Assembly: GCF_003731765.1 (NCBI RefSeq)
Contig: NZ_MOAL01000006.1
Span: 626,563 to 690,562, forward strand
DNA: 64,000 bases
From: Pseudomonas chlororaphis
GTDB taxonomy: Bacteria > Pseudomonadota > Gammaproteobacteria > Pseudomonadales > Pseudomonadaceae
Direction of reading: 5' to 3'
Part shown: positions 41,691-51,457 of the stretch, piece after piece
Position numbering within the stretch: position 1 is the first letter of the stretch
Layout: each line of letters begins with the position of its first letter
The notes under the pieces: generated by a model
Seen by the model: only the letters and a program-made list of their open reading frames with translations
What the model was told of the DNA's origin: nothing
Databases searched by the model: none
Program-made: the position numbers and the translations under genes

Positions 41691-42776
41691 ATGTTGAAGG
41701 TGTTAGGCAAATGTTTGCTGTGGTTGAGTATTCCATTCTGGGCTTGCGCCCACGCCACTTCAGTGGTGTTCCTCAACCCCGGTTCCTCGACTGAAACCTT
41801 CTGGGTCAGCTACTCGCAGTTCATGCAGGCGGCGGCCAAAGAGCTGGGGTTGGATCTGCAGATCCACTATGCCGAGCGCAACCCCGACCGCACCCTTGAG
41901 CAAGCTCGCAGCGCGCTGCAAGGCGCCCGGCGCCCGGATTACCTGCTGCTGGTCAATGAACGCTACGTGGCACCGGAAATCTTCCGCCTGGCCGAGGGCA
42001 GCGGGGTCAAGTTGTTTGTCGTCAACAGCCCGCTGACGGCGGATCAGCAGCGCCTGCTCAGCGAGCGCCAGAGCGCCAGCCCTGAGTTGATTGGCAGCAT
42101 GGTGGCCAACGACGAAGAGGCCGGTTACCAGATGCTCAAGGCGCTGATCCGCAAGCACGGCCCGGTCGCATCGGGGCAGCGCATCGATCTGTTGGCATTT
42201 TCCGGCTTGAAGGTCACTCCGGCTGCCCAGTGGCGCGAACAAGGGTTGCGCCGTGCCCTGGCCGAGCACCCCGAGGTGCGGTTGCGCCAGGTGGTCTCCG
42301 GCGAGTGGAATCGCCAGCGCGCCTATGAACAGGCGAGCCAGTTACTCAAGCGTTACCCCAAGACGGCCCTGGTCTGGTCGGCCAACGATGAAATGGCCCT
42401 AGGGGCTATGCAGGCGTTTCAGGAGCAGCAGCGCCAACCCGGCAAGGACGTGTTGTTCAGCGCCATCAACACGTCGCCACAAGCGTTGCAGGCCTTGCTC
42501 GACGGCCGTCTCAGCACGCTGTTCGGCGGTCACTTCACGTTGGGGGGCTGGGCCATGGTGGTGGTGCATGACCATGCCCTGGGAATCGACGTCAAGCGTA
42601 TGGGTGGCCCTGACTGGCAACTGGCGTTGTTTCAGTCGCTGACCAAACTCCAGGCCCAACGGTTGCTGAACGCCAGCGCCAGCCAGGATTACGGTGTGGA
42701 TTTTCGCCGTTTGTCCGCCCAGGGGCAGGCGGACGGTTACCGCTATCCGTTCGGCTTGCAGTTGTTGATGCGCTAA
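41691..42776 (+). CDS. Orphan periplasmic binding protein (sugar/LuxP-type, type 1 fold)
   Basis: 361 residues. A signal peptide (LLWLSIPFWACAHA) is followed by a type 1 periplasmic-binding fold: TSVVFLNPGSSTETFWVSYSQFMQAAAKELGL, PDYLLLVNERYVAPEIFRLAEGSGVKLFVVNSP, SGEWNRQRAYEQASQLLKRYPKTALVWSANDEMALGA. It resembles ribose/galactose or autoinducer-binding proteins. No ABC transporter permease or ATPase, and no sensor kinase, lies next to it, so its partner is unknown. Confidence 0.82.
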   Translation: MLKVLGKCLLWLSIPFWACAHATSVVFLNPGSSTETFWVSYSQFMQAAAKELGLDLQIHYAERNPDRTLEQARSALQGARRPDYLLLVNERYVAPEIFRLAEGSGVKLFVVNSPLTADQQRLLSERQSASPELIGSMVANDEEAGYQMLKALIRKHGPVASGQRIDLLAFSGLKVTPAAQWREQGLRRALAEHPEVRLRQVVSGEWNRQRAYEQASQLLKRYPKTALVWSANDEMALGAMQAFQEQQRQPGKDVLFSAINTSPQALQALLDGRLSTLFGGHFTLGGWAMVVVHDHALGIDVKRMGGPDWQLALFQSLTKLQAQRLLNASASQDYGVDFRRLSAQGQADGYRYPFGLQLLMR

Positions 42777-42780
42777 GCGC

Positions 42781-42999
42781 TCAAAGCCCTGACAGGTGCA
42801 GCACCAGCTTGACGATGCCCAGCAGCGTCAGGGCGAAAATCGCCGTGAACAAGATGCCCAGGAAAATGAAATGGCTGGGTTTGCCGTGGGTGAAGTCACG
42901 GGCGCGGTTCTTGCCGCTCTGCACCCCGAACGCGGCGGCGATGACGCTTTGCAGCATCTGCCAGAAGGTTGGAGGCTTGCCGTTGCTTGGGTCGTCCAT
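42781..42999 (-). CDS. DUF2970-family small membrane protein
   Basis: 72 residues from ATG 42999. The N-terminus PTFWQMLQSVIAAAFGVQSGKNRARDF is the DUF2970 signature. One transmembrane helix, FIFLGILFTAIFALTLLGIVKLVL, lies near the C-terminus. The family is of unknown function. It converges with the periplasmic binding protein gene, the two stops being 4 nt apart. Confidence 0.82.
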   Translation of the reverse strand: MDDPSNGKPPTFWQMLQSVIAAAFGVQSGKNRARDFTHGKPSHFIFLGILFTAIFALTLLGIVKLVLHLSGL

Positions 43000-43055
43000 A
43001 AAGCCCTCGACACGGATGAGTGTGCACAGAGCATAGACGGTCCGGAGCGTGCTCT

Positions 43056-43145
43056 CGTAGGAGCCGGCTTGCCGGCGATGGGGCCCTCGGGTTTTGCATA
43101 GCGGTGAGGGCGTTATCGCTGGCAAGCCAGCGCCTGCAAAGCGGC
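43056..43145. repeat. REP/REPIN element
   Basis: CGTAGGAGCCGGCTTGCCGGCGAT at the left mirrors ATCGCTGGCAAGCCAGCGCCTGC at the right, between the DUF2970 gene and the end of metH. Confidence 0.75.
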
Positions 43146-43161
43146 TTCTACAAGGTGGGTA

Positions 43162-46100
43162 TCAGTTGTCGTAGCCCAGGTTCGGTGCCAGCCAGCGTTC
43201 GCTTACGGCCAGGTCCTGGCCTTTGCGTGCGGTGTAGCTCTGCACCTGATCCTTGTCGACCTTGCCCACGGCGAAGTACTGCGCCTGTGGGTGGGCGAAG
43301 TACCAGCCGCTGACCGCCGCGGCCGGGAACATGGCGTAGTGCTCGGTGAGGAACACGCCGCTGCGGCCGGCCTTGAGTTCGCTGGCCTCGGGGTCGAGCA
43401 GGGCGAACAAGGTGCTCTTCTCGGTGTGGTCCGGGCAGGCCGGGTAGCCCGGGGCAGGACGGATGCCGCTGTACTGCTCCTTGATCAGCGCCTCGTTGTC
43501 CAGTTCTTCGTCCTTGGCGTAGCCCCAGTGCTCTTTACGTACTTGCTGGTGCAACCACTCGGCGCAGGCTTCGGCCAGGCGGTCGGCCAGGGCCTTGACC
43601 ATGATTGAGTTGTAGTCGTCGCCGGCGTCCTGGTAGGCCTTGGCCACTTCTTCGGCGCCAATGCCGGCGGTGGTGATGAAACCACCTACGTAATCGGTGA
43701 CGCCGCTGTCCTTGGGCGCGACGAAGTCGGCCAGGGAGAAGTTCGGCTTGCCGTCGGTCTTGATGATCTGCTGGCGCAGGTGATGCAGGCGGGCCAGGGG
43801 CTGGCCGTCATCGCCGTAGACTTCCAGGTCGTCGTCCAGCACCTGGTTGGCCGGCCAGAAACCGAACACGGCGCGGGCGCTGATCAGCTTTTCATTGATC
43901 AGTTTGTCGAGCATTTCCCGCGCGTCTTTGTACAGCGCAGTAGCCGCTTCGCCCACCACTTCATCGGTGAGAATGCGCGGGAATTTGCCCGCCAGGTCCC
44001 AGGAGATAAAGAACGGCGTCCAGTCGATGTACTCGGCCAGTACCTTGAGGTCGATGTTGTCCAGGACCCGGGCGCCGGTGAAGGTCGGCTTGACCGGCTG
44101 GTAGCTGCTCCAGTCGAACTGCGGCTTCTTGGCGATGGCCGCGGCGTAGCTCAGGCGTTCGGTGCGGGCGCTGCGGTTGGCAGTGCGTTCGCGGACTTCG
44201 ATGTATTCCTCGCGGGTCTTCTGCACGAAGCCGGCCTTGAGTTCCTTGGACAGCAGCTGGGTGGCCACGCCCACGGCGCGGGAGGCGTCGGTGACGTAGA
44301 TCACCGCGTCATTGCTGTACTTGGGCTCGATCTTCACCGCGGTGTGGGCTTTGGAGGTGGTGGCGCCACCGATCATCAGCGGCAGGTGGAAATCCTGGCG
44401 CTGCATTTCGCGGGCGACGTGGACCATTTCGTCCAGCGACGGGGTGATCAGCCCGGACAGGCCGATGATGTCGCACTTCTGCTCCTTGGCCACCTGGAGG
44501 ATCTTCTCCGCCGGCACCATCACGCCCAGGTCGACGATGTCATAACCGTTGCAGCCCAGGACCACGCCGACAATGTTCTTGCCAATGTCGTGCACGTCGC
44601 CCTTGACCGTGGCCATGAGGATCTTGCCCTTGGCTTCCGGCTTGTCGCCTTTTTCCAGTTCGATAAACGGGATCAAGTGGGCCACGGCCTGCTTCATCAC
44701 CCGGGCGGATTTCACCACCTGGGGCAGGAACATTTTGCCAGCGCCGAACAGGTCGCCAACGATGTTCATGCCCGACATCAACGGGCCTTCGATCACTTCG
44801 ATCGGGCGCGCGAATGACTGCCGGGATTCTTCGGTGTCTTCAACAATATGCGTGGTGATGCCCTTGACCAGCGCATGCTCCAGGCGCTTGTTGACGTCCC
44901 AACTGCGCCACTCTTCGGTTTCGGCTTCCTTGACGCTGCCGTCGCCTTTGTATTTGTCGGCGATGGCCAGCAGGGCGTCGGTGCCTTCCGGGGTGCGGTT
45001 GAGCACCACGTCTTCCACTGCGTCACGCAGCTCGGCCGGGATCTGGTCGTAGATCTCCAACTGGCCGGCGTTGACGATGCCCATGGTCAGGCCATTGCGG
45101 ATGGCATACAGCAGGAACACCGAGTGGATCGCCTCGCGCACCGGGTTGTTGCCACGGAACGAGAACGACACGTTGGACACGCCGCCCGAGCTCAGGGCGT
45201 AGGGCAGTTCGTCACGGATGTAGGCGCAAGCGTTGATGAAGTCGACGGCGTAGTTGTTGTGCTCTTCGATACCGGTGGCCACGGCGAAGATGTTCGGGTC
45301 GAAGATGATGTCTTCCGGCGGGAAGCCCACTTCATTCACCAGGATGTCGTAGGAGCGTTTGCAGATCTCTTTCTTGCGCGCTTCGGTGTCGGCCTGGCCG
45401 ACCTCGTCGAAGGCCATCACCACCACGGCGGCGCCGTAGCGCTTGCACAGCTTGGCGTGGTGAATGAACTGCTCGACGCCTTCCTTCATGCTGATGGAGT
45501 TGACGATGCCCTTGCCCTGGATGCATTTCAGGCCGGCCTCGATCACTTCCCATTTGGAGGAGTCGATCATGATCGGCACCCGGGAGATGTCCGGTTCGCC
45601 GGCAATCAGATTGAGGAAGGTGACCATGGCCTTCTTCGAATCCAGCATGCCCTCGTCCATGTTGATGTCGATCACCTGGGCGCCGGCTTCCACCTGCTGC
45701 AGGGCGACTTCCAGGGCTTCGGTGTAGTTGTCCTCGCGGATCAGCCGGGCGAATTTGGCGGAGCCGGTGATGTTGGTGCGCTCGCCGACGTTGACGAACA
45801 ACGAGCTGCGATCGATGGTGAATGGCTCCAGGCCCGACAGGCGGCACGCCTTGGGAATGTCCGGAATCGGGCGCGGCGCGTAACCGGCCACCGCCTTGGC
45901 GATGGCTTCAATGTGGCCCGGCGTGGTGCCGCAGCAGCCGCCGACAATGTTGAGGAAGCCGCTCTGGGCAAACTCTTCGATGACCTTGGCGGTCTCCGTC
46001 GGCAATTCGTCGTATTCGCCGAATTCGTTGGGCAGGCCGGCGTTGGGGTGCGCGGAAACGTGGGTATTGGCCTTGTTCGACAGCTCTTCCAGGTACGGGC

Positions 46101-46872
46101 GCAGTTCGCTGGCGCCCAGTGCGCAGTTCAGGCCGACGGAAATCGGTTTGGCGTGGGCCACGGAGTTCCAGAAGGCTTCGGTGGTCTGGCCCGAGAGGGT
46201 GCGGCCGGAGGCGTCGGTGATGGTGCCGGAAATCATGATCGGTAATTCGACGCCCAGCTCTTCGTACACGCCCTGCACGGCGAAGATCGCCGCCTTGGCG
46301 TTGAGGGTGTCGAAGATGGTTTCGATCAGGATCAGGTCGGCGCCGCCTTCGATCAGCCCTTTGGTGGCTTCGGTGTAGTTTTCCACCAGCTCATCGAAGG
46401 TCACGTTGCGGTAGCCGGGGTTGTTCACGTCGGGCGACAGCGAGCAGGTGCGACTGGTCGGGCCCAGCACGCCGGCGACGAAACGCGGCTTGTCCGGGTT
46501 CTCCAGGGTCTTGGCGTCGGCGATTTTGCGCGCCAGGCGTGCGCCTTCTACGTTTAATTCGTAGGCCAGTTCTTCCATGCCGTAGTCGGCCATGGAAATG
46601 CGCGTGGCGTTGAAGGTGTTGGTTTCCAGGATGTCGGCGCCGGCATCCAGGTAGGCTTTTTCAATACCGCCGATCACGTCCGGACGGGTGATCACCAGCA
46701 GGTCGTTGTTGCCCTTGACGTCGCTGGGCCAGTCGGCGAAGCGCTTGCCGCGATAGTCCTGCTCCTCGAGCTTGTAGCTCTGGATCATGGTGCCCATGCC
46801 GCCATCGAGAATCAGGATGCGCTCTTTGAGAGCTTGCTGGAGGGCTTGAAGGCGAGCACTGCGATCGGACAT
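43162..46872 (-). CDS. metH: Cobalamin-dependent methionine synthase
   Basis: 1236 residues from ATG 46872 (MSDRSARLQALQQAL); E. coli MetH has 1227. Four modules are visible: homocysteine-binding (zinc cysteines in GGCCGTTPGHIE and an upstream cysteine), a methyl-THF pterin-binding domain (RTNITGSAKFARLI … MIDSSKWEVIEAGLKCIQG), a cobalamin-binding domain with the axial histidine in DVHDIGKNIVGVVLGCNGY, and the AdoMet reactivation domain (YPACPDHTEKSTLFALLD, LTEHYAMFPAAAVSGWYFAHP). It makes methionine from homocysteine. No B12 riboswitch is seen in its 154-bp upstream gap. Confidence 0.96.
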   Translation of the reverse strand: MSDRSARLQALQQALKERILILDGGMGTMIQSYKLEEQDYRGKRFADWPSDVKGNNDLLVITRPDVIGGIEKAYLDAGADILETNTFNATRISMADYGMEELAYELNVEGARLARKIADAKTLENPDKPRFVAGVLGPTSRTCSLSPDVNNPGYRNVTFDELVENYTEATKGLIEGGADLILIETIFDTLNAKAAIFAVQGVYEELGVELPIMISGTITDASGRTLSGQTTEAFWNSVAHAKPISVGLNCALGASELRPYLEELSNKANTHVSAHPNAGLPNEFGEYDELPTETAKVIEEFAQSGFLNIVGGCCGTTPGHIEAIAKAVAGYAPRPIPDIPKACRLSGLEPFTIDRSSLFVNVGERTNITGSAKFARLIREDNYTEALEVALQQVEAGAQVIDINMDEGMLDSKKAMVTFLNLIAGEPDISRVPIMIDSSKWEVIEAGLKCIQGKGIVNSISMKEGVEQFIHHAKLCKRYGAAVVVMAFDEVGQADTEARKKEICKRSYDILVNEVGFPPEDIIFDPNIFAVATGIEEHNNYAVDFINACAYIRDELPYALSSGGVSNVSFSFRGNNPVREAIHSVFLLYAIRNGLTMGIVNAGQLEIYDQIPAELRDAVEDVVLNRTPEGTDALLAIADKYKGDGSVKEAETEEWRSWDVNKRLEHALVKGITTHIVEDTEESRQSFARPIEVIEGPLMSGMNIVGDLFGAGKMFLPQVVKSARVMKQAVAHLIPFIELEKGDKPEAKGKILMATVKGDVHDIGKNIVGVVLGCNGYDIVDLGVMVPAEKILQVAKEQKCDIIGLSGLITPSLDEMVHVAREMQRQDFHLPLMIGGATTSKAHTAVKIEPKYSNDAVIYVTDASRAVGVATQLLSKELKAGFVQKTREEYIEVRERTANRSARTERLSYAAAIAKKPQFDWSSYQPVKPTFTGARVLDNIDLKVLAEYIDWTPFFISWDLAGKFPRILTDEVVGEAATALYKDAREMLDKLINEKLISARAVFGFWPANQVLDDDLEVYGDDGQPLARLHHLRQQIIKTDGKPNFSLADFVAPKDSGVTDYVGGFITTAGIGAEEVAKAYQDAGDDYNSIMVKALADRLAEACAEWLHQQVRKEHWGYAKDEELDNEALIKEQYSGIRPAPGYPACPDHTEKSTLFALLDPEASELKAGRSGVFLTEHYAMFPAAAVSGWYFAHPQAQYFAVGKVDKDQVQSYTARKGQDLAVSERWLAPNLGYDN

Positions 46873-46989
46873 GGGAACTACCTGGTAAGGCCATTGCGAA
46901 GGGCGTGGATCATAGCAAACCTGCGAGCTATTGGAGCATGGGGTGGTTTTGCATGAATATCGCTCATGTTGTGGCAGGGGGTAGATCGG

Positions 46990-46995
46990 TAGAAT
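46990..46995 (+). promoter_or_regulatory. -10-like element before cti
   Basis: TAGAAT (5 of 6 consensus bases) lies 31 nt before the cti start; a weak TTGTGG lies 15 nt upstream of it. Low confidence. Confidence 0.35.
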
Positions 46996-47026
46996 CGCGG
47001 CGATTTTTACTTTTGGGACCAGGGAC

Positions 47027-49318
47027 ATGCCGTACCGCGTTGTCGTCAGTAGCGTTTTGCTGCTTTTAAGCTCATGGGTGTCGGCGCAAGGTCCAGCGCC
47101 GGCCATCTCTTACACCCGCGATATCCAGCCGATCTTCACCGAGAAGTGTGTGGCCTGCCATGCCTGTTACGACTCCGCCTGCCAACTGAACCTGGGCAGT
47201 GCCGAGGGCGCGGCGCGGGGCGCGTCGAAGATCCCGGTCTACGACGGCGAGCGCAGCCAGGCCCAGGCCCCGACCCGACTGTTTTATGACGCCTTCGGCA
47301 AAGCCGCCTGGCAGCGCAAGGATTTTTATTCGGTCCTCGATGCCCAGGGCAGCCAGGCGGCGCTGATGGCGCGCATGCTGGAACTGGGGCACAAGACGCC
47401 GTTGCAGCCCAACGCCAAACTGCCCGCCGAGATCGTCCTGGGCCTGAGCCGGGACAACGTCTGCCCGCTGCCCGGTGAGTTCGATGCCTACGCCGGCGCC
47501 CATCCCAAGGAAGGTATGCCCCTGGCCGTGACCGGGCTCACCGACCAGCAATACCAGACCCTGCAACGCTGGCTGGCTTCGGGTGCACCCATCGACCCGC
47601 AAGGCCTGGCCCCCAGCGCTCAGGAAGCCATGCAGGTGCTGCAGTGGGAAAACCTGCTCAACGCCCCCGGCGCCCGGGAAAGCCTGGTAGGACGCTGGCT
47701 GTACGAACACTGGTTCCTCGCCCATGTCTATTTCGACGGCGGTGAGCCGGGGCATTACTTCCAGTGGGTGCGTTCGCGGACCCCCAGCGGCCAGCCCATC
47801 GACCTGATCAACACCCGTCGCCCCAATGACGACCCGGGCACCCAGGTGTATTACCGCCTGTGGCCGGTGCAGGGGGTGATTGTGCACAAGACCCACATCA
47901 CCTACCCGCTGAGTGCGGCCAAGCTGGCACGGGTCAAGACCCTGTTTTACAGCGGCGACTGGCAGGTCACGGCCTTGCCCGGTTATGGCCCAGCCAGACG
48001 GGCCAACCCGTTCGAGACCTTCGAGGCGATCCCGGCCAAGGCCCGTTACCAGTTCATGCTGGATAACGCCGAGTACTTCGTGCGCACCTTTATCCGTGGC
48101 CCGGTGTGCCGCGGGCAGATCGCCACCGATGTGATCCGCGATAACTTCTGGGCCCTGTTCCAGGACCCGAGCCACGACCTTTACATCACCGATCCGGCCT
48201 ATCGCGGCCAGACCACACCGTTGCTGGCCATGCCCGGGCAGAACGATGACGTCGGCAGTGTGCTCAGCCTGTGGCTGGCCTACCGCGACAAGCGCAACGA
48301 GTACGAGGCCCTGCGCCGCGACGCTTATGCCGATCTGCCCGCGCCCAGTTGGTCGACGCTGTGGGCCGGCAACGACAACGCGCTGCTGAGCATCTTCCGC
48401 CACTTCGACAGCGCCTCGGTCACCAAAGGCCTGATCGGTGAGGTGCCGCAGACGATGTGGCTGTTCGATTACCCCTTGCTGGAGCGCACCTATTACCAGT
48501 TGGCGGTGAATTTCGACGTGTTTGGCAATGTCTCCCACCAGGCCCAGACCCGGCTTTATTTCGATCTGATCCGCAACGGTGCCGAGCAGAACTTCCTGCG
48601 CCTGATGCCCGCTGGCACCCGTGAGGACTTCCTCGACGACTGGTACCAGAACAGCGGCAAGCTCAAGCTGTGGCTGGATTACGAAGCCATCGACGATGAC
48701 AAACCCAGCGCCCTGAAACTGAGCCCGGTGGACCCCAAGCGTGACTTCGCGCAACAACTGCTGGCCCGTTATGGCGACCTCAATGCCAAGCCTGACCCGA
48801 TCAACCGGTGCGACGGTGCCTATTGCTCACGGCCCAATATCGACCCGGCGCTGCAGGATGCCGAGCAGGCCCTGAGTCGCCTGACTGCGCGGCCTGCGGC
48901 GGGGCTCAAGGTCATCGATCAACTGCCGGAAGCCAGCCTGCTGCGGATCGAAACCGCCAGCGGCAAGCGCGAGTTCTACAGCCTGTTGCGCAACCGCGCC
49001 CATAGCAACGTGGCCTTTATGCTGGGCGAGGCCCTGCGTTACCAGCCGGGCCTGGACACCCTGACCATTTACCCGGGGGTGCTCAGCAGCTACCCGAATT
49101 TCATCTTCAATATCCCGGCGCAGCAGGTGCCGGAGTTTGTGACCCAGATGGAAAATGCCAAGGACGCCGCCGCTTTAGAGAAAATCGTCGATCGCTGGGG
49201 CATCCGCCGCAGCCACCCGCAGTTTTGGCAGTATTTCCATGACCAGACTCGTTACCTGGAAGAAACCGACCCCCGGGAAGCCGGGGTGCTGGACATGAAC
49301 CGTTACGAAAACCTCTAG
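47027..49318 (+). CDS. cti: Periplasmic fatty acid cis/trans isomerase
   Basis: 763 residues with a signal peptide (VVVSSVLLLLSSWVSAQ). The heme c motif CVACH lies near residue 42 and an adjacent CYDSAC pair follows. The remainder matches the Cti family (ARDYSRD-like openings, PAEIVLGLSRDNVCPLPGEF, EHWFLAHVYFDGGEPGHYFQWVRSRTP, FNIPAQQVPEFVTQM). Cti converts cis- to trans-unsaturated acyl chains of membrane lipids in response to solvents or heat, a hallmark of Pseudomonas and Vibrio. It is divergent from metH. Confidence 0.93.
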   Translation: MPYRVVVSSVLLLLSSWVSAQGPAPAISYTRDIQPIFTEKCVACHACYDSACQLNLGSAEGAARGASKIPVYDGERSQAQAPTRLFYDAFGKAAWQRKDFYSVLDAQGSQAALMARMLELGHKTPLQPNAKLPAEIVLGLSRDNVCPLPGEFDAYAGAHPKEGMPLAVTGLTDQQYQTLQRWLASGAPIDPQGLAPSAQEAMQVLQWENLLNAPGARESLVGRWLYEHWFLAHVYFDGGEPGHYFQWVRSRTPSGQPIDLINTRRPNDDPGTQVYYRLWPVQGVIVHKTHITYPLSAAKLARVKTLFYSGDWQVTALPGYGPARRANPFETFEAIPAKARYQFMLDNAEYFVRTFIRGPVCRGQIATDVIRDNFWALFQDPSHDLYITDPAYRGQTTPLLAMPGQNDDVGSVLSLWLAYRDKRNEYEALRRDAYADLPAPSWSTLWAGNDNALLSIFRHFDSASVTKGLIGEVPQTMWLFDYPLLERTYYQLAVNFDVFGNVSHQAQTRLYFDLIRNGAEQNFLRLMPAGTREDFLDDWYQNSGKLKLWLDYEAIDDDKPSALKLSPVDPKRDFAQQLLARYGDLNAKPDPINRCDGAYCSRPNIDPALQDAEQALSRLTARPAAGLKVIDQLPEASLLRIETASGKREFYSLLRNRAHSNVAFMLGEALRYQPGLDTLTIYPGVLSSYPNFIFNIPAQQVPEFVTQMENAKDAAALEKIVDRWGIRRSHPQFWQYFHDQTRYLEETDPREAGVLDMNRYENL

Positions 49319-49474
49319 GCGGCGACCGGCTCCCGGACCTGTGACTGGCGTCTCGCCCCCGTTGCTGCGGGGCGGGGCAGGGGGCCATCGTCGCGACTAT
49401 CCCGACAAAAACACTAGGACTTTGTGCGGCGCCCTGATTGGCGTAAACTGCGCCGACGTCTGCGAGGAAATTCC

Positions 49475-50059
49475 ATGAGCGCCATTACCATTACCGACGC
49501 CGCCCACGATTATCTGGCTGATCTGCTATCCAAGCAGAACACCCCGGGGATTGGCATCCGCATCTTTATTACCCAGCCAGGTACTCAGTACGCCGAGACC
49601 TGCATCGCCTACTGCAAGCCAGGCGAAGAGAAACCCGAAGACACCGCCTTGGGGCTGAAAAGCTTCACCGCGTACCTCGATGCCTTCAGTGAAGGCTTCC
49701 TGGACGACGCCGTGGTGGACTACGCCACTGACCGCATGGGCGGCCAGCTGACCATCAAGGCGCCGAACGCCAAAGTGCCGATGGTCAATGCCGACAGCCC
49801 GCTCAACGAGCGCATCAACTACTACCTGCAAACCGAGATCAACCCGGGGCTGGCCAGCCACGGCGGTCAGGTGAGCCTGATCGACGTGGTCGATGACGGC
49901 ATCGCGGTGCTGCAGTTCGGTGGCGGTTGCCAGGGCTGCGGCCAGGCTGACGTGACCTTGCGTGAAGGCATCGAGCGCACGCTGCTCGAGCGCGTGCCCG
50001 AGCTCAAAGGTGTGCGTGACGTCACCGACCACACGCAGAAAGAAAACGCCTACTACTAA
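49475..50059 (+). CDS. nfuA: Fe-S cluster carrier NfuA
   Basis: 194 residues from ATG 49475 (MSAITITDAAHDYLADLL). The N-terminal degenerate A-type domain (ISQ-like region FITQPGTQYAETCIAYC) is followed by the Nfu domain with the cluster-binding CxxC in GGGCQGCGQADVTL. It carries 4Fe-4S clusters to target enzymes. E. coli NfuA is 191 residues. A strong terminator follows. Confidence 0.95.
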   Translation: MSAITITDAAHDYLADLLSKQNTPGIGIRIFITQPGTQYAETCIAYCKPGEEKPEDTALGLKSFTAYLDAFSEGFLDDAVVDYATDRMGGQLTIKAPNAKVPMVNADSPLNERINYYLQTEINPGLASHGGQVSLIDVVDDGIAVLQFGGGCQGCGQADVTLREGIERTLLERVPELKGVRDVTDHTQKENAYY

Positions 50060-50073
50060 GGCGTTCGCTGCGA

Positions 50074-50109
50074 ACAAAAAAACGGCGCCCCGTGAGCGCC
50101 GTTTTTTTA
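50074..50109 (+). terminator. Intrinsic terminator of nfuA
   Basis: AAAAAAACGGCGC, a short loop, then GCGCCGTTTTTTT. Strong stem with seven Ts. Confidence 0.9.
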
Positions 50110-50121
50110 TGCCTGCTTCCC

Positions 50122-50208
50122 TTGTAGGAACCGGCTTGCCGGCGATCAACGCCCCTGAATATTGCATCAGGCTCAGGGGCGTCTCGCTGCAAGCCAGCTC
50201 TTGCACAG
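50122..50208. repeat. REP/REPIN-like element
   Basis: TTGTAGGAACCGGCTTGCCGGCGAT at the left and CTCGCTGCAAGCCAGCTCTTGCA at the right; the central GCCCCTGA … TCAGGGGC adds a further inverted pair. Located between nfuA and cobM. Confidence 0.65.
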
Positions 50209-50214
50209 AAGGTC

Positions 50215-50961
50215 TCAGGGCCGGTAAAGGTGGGCATGCCCCGCGCGGTACAGGGACGATTCGCTGAAGTTGTCGGTGGCCAATACCCGGCCCACCAGAA
50301 TCAACGCAGTCCGCCGAAAGCCCTTGGCCGCGACTTGATCGGTAATGTCCGCGAGGGTGCCCAGCACCCAGTCCTGATCCGGCCAGGAGGCGCGGTGCAC
50401 CACGGCAATCGGGCAGTCGGCGCCATAGTGAGGCAGCAGCTCGCTGACGATCTTCGGCAGGTGATTGACCCCCAAATGAATCGCCATGGTGGCGCCATGG
50501 GCGGCCAGGCTGGCGAACTCCTCCCCCGGTGGCATCGCGGTCTTGTCGGCATAGCGGGTCAGGATCACGCTCTGGGAGACGTCGGGCAGGGTCAGTTCGG
50601 CCCCCAGCAATGCCGCGCAGGCCGCGGTGGCGGTGACCCCGGGAATGATCTCGAAAGGAATACCCAACTCGCGCAGGCCGCGAATCTGCTCACCAATGGC
50701 GCCATACAGGCTGGGATCGCCTGAATGCACCCGGGCCACATCCTGGCCCTGGGCATGGGCGTTCTTGATCAGTTCGATGATCTGTTCCAGGTGCAACTCG
50801 GCGCTATTGATCACCTGCTCGGCGCGGTGGCCCTCAAGCACGGCGGTCGGCACCAGGGAGCCGGCGTAGATGATGACCGGGCACCGATGGATCAAACGCT
50901 GGCCTTTGACGGTGATCAGGTCCGGGTCGCCGGGGCCGGCGCCGATAAAGTAGACGGTCAT
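50215..50961 (-). CDS. cobM: Precorrin-4 C11-methyltransferase
   Basis: 248 residues from ATG 50961. SAM-dependent uroporphyrin/precorrin methylase fold: start MTVYFIGAGPGDPDLITVKG, middle VARVHSGDPSLYGAIGEQIRGL, later PGVTATAACAALLGAELTLPDVSQSVILTR, which fits CobM/CbiF. It methylates C11 of the corrin ring in B12 synthesis. It is the last gene of the riboswitch-headed cbtB-cbtA-cobE-cobM set, 82 nt after cobE. Confidence 0.93.
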   Translation of the reverse strand: MTVYFIGAGPGDPDLITVKGQRLIHRCPVIIYAGSLVPTAVLEGHRAEQVINSAELHLEQIIELIKNAHAQGQDVARVHSGDPSLYGAIGEQIRGLRELGIPFEIIPGVTATAACAALLGAELTLPDVSQSVILTRYADKTAMPPGEEFASLAAHGATMAIHLGVNHLPKIVSELLPHYGADCPIAVVHRASWPDQDWVLGTLADITDQVAAKGFRRTALILVGRVLATDNFSESSLYRAGHAHLYRP

Positions 50962-51043
50962 GGCCTTCTCCTGTGAAAAATGGTCAACACGAGCCCGCAG
51001 ATGAAGATCGCTCATGATCGGAAACGGGGGATTGTCGGGGATT

Positions 51044-51457
51044 TTACGCGCAGCCGGCCAATGCCAGGGTGGCCTGGGCGTATTTTTGTCGCGAGATCAG
51101 CAGGGTGGCCGGTCCGTTGCTCAGTTGTTCAGCCAGGGCTAGGGCTGCACTTTCGGCCACGCCGTAACAGCCGGTGCGTTCGAAAGCGATCTGCGAGCGG
51201 TGGCTCAATTGCTGGGCGTAGCGGGCCAGCTCAGTGCTGCTGAAACAGGTCAGGGGCAGGTTCAGTTGCGCGGCCAATTCCAGCAGGCCGGGCTCCTCAC
51301 GCTTCAAGTCGATGCTGGCCAGCGCCTTGACCTGCCGCAGGTCAAGGCGATGGGCTTGCAAGGCCTGGTCGAGCAGGGCACGCAGCGTGCTTGCCGGGCA
51401 GCCTTTCTGGCAGCCCAGGCCGACCACTAGGGACGGCGCCGCGCGCAGGTCGATCAT
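51044..51457 (-). CDS. cobE: CobE/CbiG-C-type cobalamin biosynthesis protein
   Basis: 137 residues. The GLGCQKGCPASTLRALLDQAL opening and IDLKREEPGLLELAAQLNLPLTCFSSTEL middle are the CobE/CbiG C-terminal pattern, ending TLLISRQKYAQATLALA. CobE is needed in aerobic B12 synthesis and probably acts around precorrin ring contraction or as a binding protein. Its start overlaps the cbtA stop by 4 nt (ATGA), so translation is coupled. Confidence 0.88.
   Translation of the reverse strand: MIDLRAAPSLVVGLGCQKGCPASTLRALLDQALQAHRLDLRQVKALASIDLKREEPGLLELAAQLNLPLTCFSSTELARYAQQLSHRSQIAFERTGCYGVAESAALALAEQLSNGPATLLISRQKYAQATLALAGCA

Noticed and set aside
46873..47026. Cobalamin riboswitch upstream of metH
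   Set aside because: The 154-bp gap lacks the conserved riboswitch blocks and has the divergent cti promoter instead.
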